A stretch of DNA of 6,874 nucleotides from an uncultured Eubacterium sp. (GTDB taxonomy: Bacteria > Bacillota > Clostridia > Lachnospirales > Lachnospiraceae): assembly GCA_905236735.1 (NCBI GenBank), contig CAJOOU010000066.1:1-6874 (forward strand). The letters run 5' to 3'. The position numbers and the translations under genes were made by a program. Positions 1-5,552 of this stretch are shown one piece after another (position 1 is the stretch's first letter; the number at the start of each line of letters is the position of its first letter). Under the pieces are notes generated by a model. That model was not told the DNA's origin, made no database searches, and was given only the letters and a program-made list of their open reading frames with translations.

Positions 1-46
1 ACGGGCGCTGTTATTTGTTGGAATATATGTATAAGAGGGGTGTAAT

Positions 47-922
47 ATGGTTAACGATATAATGATAAAATCCTTTCTGACTTTAGCCGAGACTCAGAAT
101 TTTACCAAAGCAGCAAGTATACTTTTCCTAAGCCAGCAAGCCGTAAGCAAACATATATCAAAACTTGAGGAAGACCTCGATTGCCAGCTTTTTTCAAGAA
201 ACAGAGGAAACATACATCTTACGGAAGAAGGAGAAATCTTTCTGGAAGTATTTTCTGAATATCAGCAAAAGCTTCAGGAAGCTCGAAACAAAGTAAAATC
301 CTTAAATGCGCAAAACAAGAGCAGAGTTGTTATAGGTTATCTTGACCTTTTGGATATTACAAGTATTCTCGGACCTACTCTTGAAGCATTTGCAAAAGAA
401 CACCCGGATATAGAAATCGAATATCACAGTGCAACCGATTGGGAACTGCCTATACTTTTAAAAGAAGGTAAGGTAGATTTATCTCTGACTTTTGATAAGG
501 AGGTTGAGCAAAATTCTCCCATAAACTACATCAATCTTATGACCGCAAGAGAGCTGCTTTTTGTTTCCAAAAACCATCCGCTTACGCACACGGCAAAATC
601 ATATATGGATTTTAAGGACGAGACAGTATTCTTTTCTCTGCCTCCATCGGGAAATGTATCCAATCTTTTGCACAGGCTTGATATTTTGGGCTTTCCGTAT
701 ACAGGTCTTATATGTACGGAAAATATGCTTTCATCATGCACCGCAATCGATATGATGCAAGGAGTTTCCTTTGCAATAGAACACAGCAATGTTATTAATC
801 AGGGAAATTTTGCAACATATGAAACCAACAATTTTGCGGACATACTCCTTATCTGCAAAAATGATAATAACAAAAAATGCGTAAAGGAATTTATGAAAAC
901 AGCAGAAAAAGTATCCAAATAA
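47..922 (+). CDS. LysR-family transcriptional regulator
   Basis: A 291-residue protein of normal LysR length. Residues 1-65 form the winged helix-turn-helix: the pattern of FLTLAETQNFTKAA, then LSQQAVSKHISKLEEDL, then LFSR and LTEEGE is diagnostic. A linker helix (about 66-92) leads to a periplasmic-binding-protein-like effector domain from about residue 93 (RVVIGYLD) to the end. The ATG at 47 has a GAGGGG ribosome binding site at 35-40; a second ATG at 62 is in frame but lacks as good a site. LysR proteins bind DNA as tetramers and respond to a small ligand, often a substrate of the genes they control. Here it converges on the NTF2-like operon instead of diverging from it, so control of that operon is plausible from proximity but unproven. 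Its promoter lies mostly outside the window. The family call is firm; target and ligand are unknown. Confidence 0.95.
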   Translation: MVNDIMIKSFLTLAETQNFTKAASILFLSQQAVSKHISKLEEDLDCQLFSRNRGNIHLTEEGEIFLEVFSEYQQKLQEARNKVKSLNAQNKSRVVIGYLDLLDITSILGPTLEAFAKEHPDIEIEYHSATDWELPILLKEGKVDLSLTFDKEVEQNSPINYINLMTARELLFVSKNHPLTHTAKSYMDFKDETVFFSLPPSGNVSNLLHRLDILGFPYTGLICTENMLSSCTAIDMMQGVSFAIEHSNVINQGNFATYETNNFADILLICKNDNNKKCVKEFMKTAEKVSK

Positions 923-926
923 AATT

Positions 927-946
927 GCCGCACCTTTCGGTGCGGC
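927..946. terminator. Bidirectional intrinsic terminator between convergent genes
   Basis: A perfect 8-bp GC-rich stem (GCCGCACC / GGTGCGGC) closes a TTTC loop. It lies 4 nt after the stop codon of the LysR gene and 6 nt beyond the stop of N6. On the plus strand it is followed by a broken T-rich run (TTTACTTTAC); on the minus strand by AATTTTATTT. The short U-tracts on both sides fit shared termination of the two convergent transcripts, stronger for the minus strand. Confidence 0.85.
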
Positions 947-952
947 TTTACT

Positions 953-1807
953 TTACTCATCATGAACCTTTAAATTTGCAAAAGGATTAAACTCATCTCC
1001 GTTATAAGGACCACTTATCTGCTTTTTGCTTTCGTCAATCTCTACCGTTATTTTTCCGGTCGGATCACACCTGCCCGGTGAATAGGTATTGTTGTCATCC
1101 AAGGTCTTATATGGTTTTGGCACCGGCACCGTATTCTGAACACATTGCACAACATTGTTGTCTGCATGAATAAGCCCCGGCTCACTGAGTTCTGCCGGCA
1201 TACCTCCGACTTCTCCAATTGAAATATCTTTGTCAAGATAATCTATATACCTGTCGTGTGCCCAGTTGCCTCTGTCATAGTCTCCGGCAAGATCCGGGCA
1301 TACCTGTTCGTGAAACCACCACCATCTGCCGTCTTCAAAAATAAAATCGGATCCATATCTTTCCCAGAGCCAGATTCCGCCTCTTCCTCTTCCGTCAAAA
1401 CCTATCGGTCCCATTAAAGTACCCGGCGTAAGATAGAAAGACCTTGCGCTCTTTCCGTCGTCCGCCACCTCTATAACATCACTTGTCAAAGCGTGGCAGC
1501 CTCCTGAGCATACCGAGCGCACATCATGACCTTCAAGTTCCGGAAAACTTTCCATAAGATCCATCTTATCGGTTATCATCTGCCTGTCCATATGGCGCAC
1601 GCTGTTTGTATAAACTTCCTTATATCCAACCATTCTTCCGAATTGGTGTGCCCATGTAGTATTCGGAGAGTCATACCAAAGATAGTCCCACTCTTCTCTC
1701 GAATATCCCGCACCATGCAGATAAGCGTGTCTTGCCTTAAACTCCTCTACCGTCTGAGCCGCCTTAGCGTTATGAAGCCGCTCTTTAAATGAAAGTTTTT
1801 TATTCAC
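953..1807 (-). CDS. NTF2/SnoaL-like protein N6 (diverged, with C-terminal extension)
   Basis: Last gene of the six-paralog operon, and the longest (284 aa against about 130-170 for a plain NTF2-like enzyme). The start is GTG at 1807, with an AGGGGG site overlapping the stop codon of N5; the ATG two bases upstream is out of frame and meets a stop at once. The fold signature is visible: first helix with RHAYLHGAG (residues 26-34) and EEWDYLW, then CHALTSDVIEVADDGKSA (104-121), then WLWERYGSDFIFEDGRWWWFHE (146-167), the usual last strands of the cone. H27 sits where N1-N3 have Tyr; H105 is at the putative catalytic His position. The PKPYKT motif (230-235) matches the C-terminal motif of the other five, but about 50 further residues follow it and are not seen in the siblings. 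Probably a lyase or isomerase of the SnoaL-like clan; substrate unknown. Confidence 0.85.
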   Translation of the reverse strand: MNKKLSFKERLHNAKAAQTVEEFKARHAYLHGAGYSREEWDYLWYDSPNTTWAHQFGRMVGYKEVYTNSVRHMDRQMITDKMDLMESFPELEGHDVRSVCSGGCHALTSDVIEVADDGKSARSFYLTPGTLMGPIGFDGRGRGGIWLWERYGSDFIFEDGRWWWFHEQVCPDLAGDYDRGNWAHDRYIDYLDKDISIGEVGGMPAELSEPGLIHADNNVVQCVQNTVPVPKPYKTLDDNNTYSPGRCDPTGKITVEIDESKKQISGPYNGDEFNPFANLKVHDE

Positions 1808-1818
1808 ATTAACACCCC

Positions 1819-2577
1819 CTATCTGCGTTCTCTCTCATAATAAGGTTTGCCAAGATCGCCAAGCGGTCCGTAGCTTTCCTTGTCACAATAGGTATCATAA
1901 GGTCGGGGCATATCCTGATATATGTACTCCCAGCCGAAAAACGGTTTGTAGACATCCTTTTTTATTGTCGGCTCTCCCCAGTCTCCTCTTAAAGGATCCT
2001 CATCTTCGCTCCTTTTAACCGGAATCTCAGCATATGCTTTTCCAACCTCAACAGTATGATCGTGTTCAAGTACAAGATGCCATATCTTCCACCTTCCATC
2101 CTCTTTTAAAAGATCCGCAAAAATAAGGCCGAATTCCATGTATTCCTCATCATCTTCAGGGGCAGCCTTTATTTGAAAGCCAAGCTGATATCCCAAATAT
2201 CTCGCACTTTTTCCATCATCTGCTATATATACTAAAGGTGTCGTTGATGTGTGCATTTGGGCCTGTCCTATGCCAAGATTTTCTCTTATGCGCGCAATGT
2301 TTCTGTCAGATTTTATATATATATCAAGTCTTTCATAAAGCTCTTTTTCTCTATCCCCGACATAATGCCTTGCAATCTCGTCCATACCTGTGTAGTATCC
2401 GTTGTTATATGCAAGCGATGCTGTTTTTTTATTCTGCGCTTTTTGTACCCAAAGGTCATCCAGTTCTTCCCGTCTTTTATCACTTGTATAATAATATGAG
2501 TGACGATTCATAAGCTGCACACAGTTTTCCTTATCCCAGATTCTCATAACCTGTTCTTCTTCGGTAAAATATGCCAT
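1819..2577 (-). CDS. NTF2/SnoaL-like protein N5 (diverged paralog)
   Basis: 252 aa, fifth of six paralogs. Its ATG lies one base after the stop of N4 (TAA-G-ATG), with a GAGGGGGTGAT ribosome binding site inside the N4 coding end, which suggests translational coupling. The fold landmarks are NRHSYYYTS (24-32) and LDDLW in the first helix, GDRE (74-77), QMHTSTTPLVYIADDGKSA (107-125), FADLLKEDGRWKIWHLVL (153-170) and RPYDTY (225-230). H26 replaces the Tyr of N1-N3; H109 keeps the putative catalytic His. The W-x-W pair before the late strand in N1-N3 and N6 is here EYMEFG, so one pocket wall differs. It carries an acidic, charged stretch between 186 and 210. Family assignment rests on alignment with its neighbours and on the K-E-D-G-x-W-K-x-W-H strand typical of NTF2-like proteins. 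Specific activity unknown. Confidence 0.85.
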   Translation of the reverse strand: MAYFTEEEQVMRIWDKENCVQLMNRHSYYYTSDKRREELDDLWVQKAQNKKTASLAYNNGYYTGMDEIARHYVGDREKELYERLDIYIKSDRNIARIRENLGIGQAQMHTSTTPLVYIADDGKSARYLGYQLGFQIKAAPEDDEEYMEFGLIFADLLKEDGRWKIWHLVLEHDHTVEVGKAYAEIPVKRSEDEDPLRGDWGEPTIKKDVYKPFFGWEYIYQDMPRPYDTYCDKESYGPLGDLGKPYYERERR

Positions 2578-2578
2578 C

Positions 2579-3322
2579 TTACATCACCCCCTCTATTCCA
2601 TAGCTGAAAGTATTTTCAAATGTATCGTACGGTTCGGGCAACTTAGGTGAAGGATAGAATTTCCTGTCCTTGGTATAGTATTCTCTGAGACAAATCAGTT
2701 TGTCCGGCGCAGGGATAGGATATGGCTCCCAGTCTTTAAACTCTTCTCTTTCTTTATACGAAATCTCTTCCGCCGTCCATTTAAACCCGGATATACTGTC
2801 AATATCTTTTAAATACTGCATATGCCAGATTTTCCACTCATCGTCTTCAAGAATAAAGTCAACAGCAAAATATCCCCATTCCCAGTATGCAACAGGTCCC
2901 ATTTTAGTGAGATTTGAATGTGACCCTCTTATCATCCAAATACCTTTTGCGGTTTTGCCATCAAGCGCTTCTTCAATAACATAGGTATCAACCGGCTTAT
3001 AGTTCATCATTCCGACACCGTATACCTCTTCGTCTGATTTGTCCCCAAGTTCTTTTTGAAAAAGACTTTTTATTTTTTTACTTTCTTTGTCTATTGCCTT
3101 TCCCCATGCTTCATAATATCCCGATACCGAAGCCGGTCCGATATAAAATCCCTCATTTACACCGAGAGATACATCGTCTCTTTTACTCCAGTATTTTTCA
3201 AACATGGTTCTCTCTTCTCTTAAGACATAGTCAGCCGACATTTTTCCCATAACATTTCTAATGTCCCTGACATCTTCCCATCTTCCGAGAAGGGTTTCTT
3301 TACTCATTTGTGTATTTTCCAT
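2579..3322 (-). CDS. NTF2/SnoaL-like protein N4 (key residues lost)
   Basis: About 247 aa from the ATG at 3322. The frame is open back to a TTG at 3349, but that codon has no good ribosome binding site. The ATG at 3322 has GGTGGGG only 2 nt upstream, and an ATG at 3307 (residue 6) is also possible, so the start is uncertain. Family landmarks: RNVMGKMSADYV (22-33), KYWSKRDD, VDTYVIEEALDGKTAKGIW (111-129), WEWGYFAVDFILEDDEWKIWHMQY (147-170) and EPYDTF (230-235). Compared with its siblings, the Tyr/His of the first helix is Met28, and ungapped alignment on the following D-T places Lys109 where the others have the putative catalytic His. It may be a non-catalytic subunit, a binding protein, or an enzyme with altered chemistry. 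It sits 33 nt after N3 and 1 nt before N5, firmly inside the operon. Confidence 0.82.
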   Translation of the reverse strand: MENTQMSKETLLGRWEDVRDIRNVMGKMSADYVLREERTMFEKYWSKRDDVSLGVNEGFYIGPASVSGYYEAWGKAIDKESKKIKSLFQKELGDKSDEEVYGVGMMNYKPVDTYVIEEALDGKTAKGIWMIRGSHSNLTKMGPVAYWEWGYFAVDFILEDDEWKIWHMQYLKDIDSISGFKWTAEEISYKEREEFKDWEPYPIPAPDKLICLREYYTKDRKFYPSPKLPEPYDTFENTFSYGIEGVM

Positions 3323-3355
3323 ATCCCCACCGTGACTTTCTTTCAGCAAATACTA

Positions 3356-4015
3356 CTATATTCCCGGATAACTGTCATATGGAGCCGGTACATGCGGCTC
3401 ATCTGCCGGATATATTGCTCCCGGGCCGTACTCCCACATAGGTTCATCAAGAAGAATAACTCCTCCTTCAGGATCCTCAAAAGGAGTCTTTCCCTCGGTA
3501 ATATCATCCTGCGGCTCACCCCATGACTTATTGTATGGCGACAAGATAAGCGGATATAGAATAAGATGCCAGAACTTCCATTCTCCGTCCTCTTTTATAA
3601 ATTCGACATAATACTTTCCCCAGCACCATGCACCCTTTTCCTTGCCCTGAGCCGGAGATGTCTCGCTACCGCACGAAATAAAGCATGCCTTGGCTGTCTT
3701 TGCGTCTTTTGCAACTTCTATAATTTCGGTATCCATGTTATGCATCATCATAAGACCTTTTCCGAATTCCTTGAATTCATCTTCAGATCTGTCTCCATGT
3801 ATATCAACATAACAATGTCTTACTCCTTCCCAGCCTTCAAATCTTCCGAAAGGCATGGTTATCCATGAATCTTCTCTTTTTGCCCAAAGTTCGACATATT
3901 CATTATTTCTGAATGCGGTATGGAGATAAGAATATTTTCCCATAAGGTTTCTGCATGCCTGTGCGGCCTCCACTCTTTCTGCTTCAAGCATGAGATTTTC
4001 AAGTCTCTCATTCAT
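3356..4015 (-). CDS. NTF2/SnoaL-like protein N3
   Basis: 219 aa, the shortest of the six and a close paralog of N1 and N2. From Cys21 to Arg76, 38 of 56 residues match N1. The ATG at 4015 follows the N2 stop by 4 nt and uses a strong AGGAGGAA site (4023-4030) inside the end of N2. Landmarks: CRNLMGKYSYLHTAFRN (21-37), HGDR (73-76), MMMHNMDTEIIEVAKDAKTA (89-108), AWCWGKYYVEFIKEDGEWKFWHL (129-151) and PAPYDSY (210-216). Putative active-site residues by alignment to BaiE are Tyr28 and His92; His32 lies one turn further along the first helix. The loop between the ISCG strand and AWCWG is short compared with N1 and N2, which may change the pocket entrance. Expected to be cytoplasmic (no signal peptide). 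Likely lyase, isomerase or cyclase type; substrate unknown. Confidence 0.88.
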   Translation of the reverse strand: MNERLENLMLEAERVEAAQACRNLMGKYSYLHTAFRNNEYVELWAKREDSWITMPFGRFEGWEGVRHCYVDIHGDRSEDEFKEFGKGLMMMHNMDTEIIEVAKDAKTAKACFISCGSETSPAQGKEKGAWCWGKYYVEFIKEDGEWKFWHLILYPLILSPYNKSWGEPQDDITEGKTPFEDPEGGVILLDEPMWEYGPGAIYPADEPHVPAPYDSYPGI

Positions 4016-4019
4016 ATTC

Positions 4020-4727
4020 TTATTCCTCCTCTTCCGTAATTTCTATTCCGACATCATCAAAAGTCTTATAAGGCCACGGTATCGGCGGCTGATTTGCCGG
4101 ATAGAGTCCGTCTTTTGAATATGTCCATATCTTTGATGCCTTCTTTGCCTGCGTGAATGTAAAATCTTCAGGCTTAGGCTGCTCGGCATCAACCCAGCTT
4201 GTTCCATACTCACACTTAAATACCGGATAGAGTCTCATATGCCAGATTTTCCACTGCCCATCATCATCTTTTATAAAATCAACTCCGTACTTACCCCAGC
4301 ACCACTCGGCATGAGCCTTTCCTTTTTCTCCCCCTTGTGTCCCCGGAACACTCCCTTCAACCCAGGTCTCATGTCCCGGTGAAAGCCATGCTCCTTTGGC
4401 CGTTTTTGCATCTTCTGCCACCTCTAAAACCTCGGTGTCCATCTCATGCATCATTACAGCGCCTTTTAAACTCTCATATGTTTCAGGATCGTTTCTGTCT
4501 CCGTGATCTTCCATATAACACTTTTTTACACCTTCATATCCTTCATAACTTCCCCACGGCATAATAAGAAGATCATCATCTCTTTTGGCCCAAAGGTCTA
4601 TATATTCCCTGTTCCTGAATGCTGTATGATAATAGCTGTATTTACCCATGAGATTGCGGCATGCTTCTCGTGCTTCAGCTCTTTGAAGCTTAAGTTCAAG
4701 TTCTTCTAAAATTTCGTTTTCGGTCAT
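4020..4727 (-). CDS. NTF2/SnoaL-like protein N2
   Basis: 235 aa, nearest relative of N1: 42 of 56 residues match between its Cys23 and Arg78 and the same stretch of N1. The ATG at 4727 has a GGAGGG site at 4735-4740 that shares its first base with the last base of the N1 stop codon; the gap is 12 nt. Landmarks: a charged leading helix (ILEELELKLQRAEAREA), CRNLMGKYSYYHTAFRN (23-39), DHGDR (74-78), VMMHEMDTEVLEVAEDAKTA (91-110), SPGHE (116-120), EWCWGKYGVDFIKDDDGQWKIWH (141-163) and PWPYKTF (217-223). Putative active-site residues: Tyr30, His34 and His94. A Gly-rich loop (124-137) precedes the EWCWG strand. The C-terminus is an acidic tail (TEEEE). No signal peptide or membrane segment, so cytoplasmic. 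Reaction and substrate not known. Confidence 0.88.
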   Translation of the reverse strand: MTENEILEELELKLQRAEAREACRNLMGKYSYYHTAFRNREYIDLWAKRDDDLLIMPWGSYEGYEGVKKCYMEDHGDRNDPETYESLKGAVMMHEMDTEVLEVAEDAKTAKGAWLSPGHETWVEGSVPGTQGGEKGKAHAEWCWGKYGVDFIKDDDGQWKIWHMRLYPVFKCEYGTSWVDAEQPKPEDFTFTQAKKASKIWTYSKDGLYPANQPPIPWPYKTFDDVGIEITEEEE

Positions 4728-4739
4728 TATCCTACCCTC

Positions 4740-5474
4740 CTACACAAAGTCTTTCCAAAGAGTTGGTACTGCGTTTTCGTATTTGTCATATGGAAGCGGC
4801 GGTTCCGGCTCGTTTGCAGGATAAACACTATCCGCAGACCATGCCCAGTTCATTTGTGGCAAATCCTTATGGTGTTTAAAAGGAAAATCCACAGGATCCA
4901 TATCCGGATGCTCTGTCCAGGGTACATAAAAATCGGTTTTATATATAGGCCAAAGCCTAAGTTTCCAAAACTTCCAAACTCCATCTTCTTCAATAAAATC
5001 TACCTGATATTTGCTCCATGCCCACTCGCACGAAGATATAAGAGGAGTGTTTTCAGGCACCGGATCACCCTTTTTCCATCCCGGTATACTGTCAAAATCC
5101 GGTATGTATACGCTCTCATGTCCGGGACTTATCCAGCAGCCTTTTGCCGTCTTTCCGTCAGCTGCAACCTCAACCACGCAGGTATCCATAGCGTGCATCA
5201 TCATTCCACCTTTAAACATAGGACTTTCTTTTACTTCTTTGTCTTCTCTGTCTCCATGATCTTCAAGATAGCAGGCTTTAACACCTTCTTTTCCGAGATA
5301 ATATCCCCATGGCATAGCGAGAATATCATCTTCTCTGTTTGCCCAAAGTTCTACAAATTCTCTGTTTCTCATAGCTGTGTGGAGATAAGAATACTTTCCC
5401 ATAAGATTGCGGCATTCCTGAGCTGCCTGCATCCTCTTAAAACCAAGTTCAAGTTCTTCTAATGTTCTTGCCAT
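4740..5474 (-). CDS. NTF2/SnoaL-like protein N1 (first of six tandem paralogs)
   Basis: 244 aa. The ATG at 5474 is preceded by AAGGAAAGGAAT; a terminator hairpin lies just upstream, leaving only about 20 nt between its U-tract and the start. Layout: leading amphipathic helix (1-20), CRNLMGKYSYLHTAMRN (21-37), MPWGYYLGKEGV (54-65) with the first strands, DHGDR (72-76), MMMHAMDTCVVEVAADGKTA (91-110), SPGHE (116-120), a long variable loop (121-148), then CEWAWSKYQVDFIEEDGVWKFWK (149-171) and a C-terminal segment ending in PLPYDKY (226-232). By alignment to BaiE recalled from memory, Tyr28 matches its Tyr30 and His94 its His83, while the Asp35 position is Thr33 next to His32. NTF2-like enzymes with this layout are dehydratases, isomerases or cyclases; the exact reaction cannot be named. 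The length and the roughly 65-residue C-terminal segment exceed the usual single domain. Confidence 0.88.
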   Translation of the reverse strand: MARTLEELELGFKRMQAAQECRNLMGKYSYLHTAMRNREFVELWANREDDILAMPWGYYLGKEGVKACYLEDHGDREDKEVKESPMFKGGMMMHAMDTCVVEVAADGKTAKGCWISPGHESVYIPDFDSIPGWKKGDPVPENTPLISSCEWAWSKYQVDFIEEDGVWKFWKLRLWPIYKTDFYVPWTEHPDMDPVDFPFKHHKDLPQMNWAWSADSVYPANEPEPPLPYDKYENAVPTLWKDFV

Positions 5475-5494
5475 TTAATTATTCCTTTCCTTTT

Positions 5495-5538
5495 AAAAAG
5501 CCCCACCGCATTAGCCTTTTCGGCTGAGGCGGCGGGGC
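5495..5538 (-). terminator. Intrinsic terminator between TRAP binding protein and N1
   Basis: Read on the minus strand, a 17-nt arm (5538-5522, beginning GCCCCGCCGC) pairs with 5516-5500 (ending GCGGTGGGGC) around a GAAAA loop, with two mismatches and one G-U pair. Five T residues (5499-5495) follow directly. It lies 14 nt after the stop of the binding-protein gene. The 20 nt left before N1 hold only a ribosome binding site, so N1-N6 must be reached by read-through, or from a promoter inside the upstream gene. It probably sets high binding-protein and lower enzyme expression, as often seen after binding-protein genes. Confidence 0.88.
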
Positions 5539-5552
5539 AAATATTTTATTTG

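Noticed and set aside
3323..3349. TTG at 3349 as the N4 start
   Set aside because: No convincing ribosome binding site lies ahead of it; the ATG at 3322 or 3307 is more likely, although 3322 has an unusually short spacing to its GGTGGGG.
4854..5462. A 202-codon open frame on the plus strand, antisense to N1
   Set aside because: It lies wholly inside N1, has no ribosome binding site or recognisable domain, and its residue pattern is that of a reverse-complement shadow. Similar antisense frames over N2-N5 were dismissed for the same reason.
953..5474. Annotating the paralogs as BaiE (bile-acid 7-dehydratase)
   Set aside because: The match covers layout and two residues only; the Asp is absent, the proteins are 50-110 residues longer, and no other bai genes are present in the window.
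3356..5474. Tandem copies as an assembly artefact or very recent duplication
   Set aside because: N1-N3 differ at many positions and in loop lengths, with separate ribosome binding sites and stop codons, so they are established genes.
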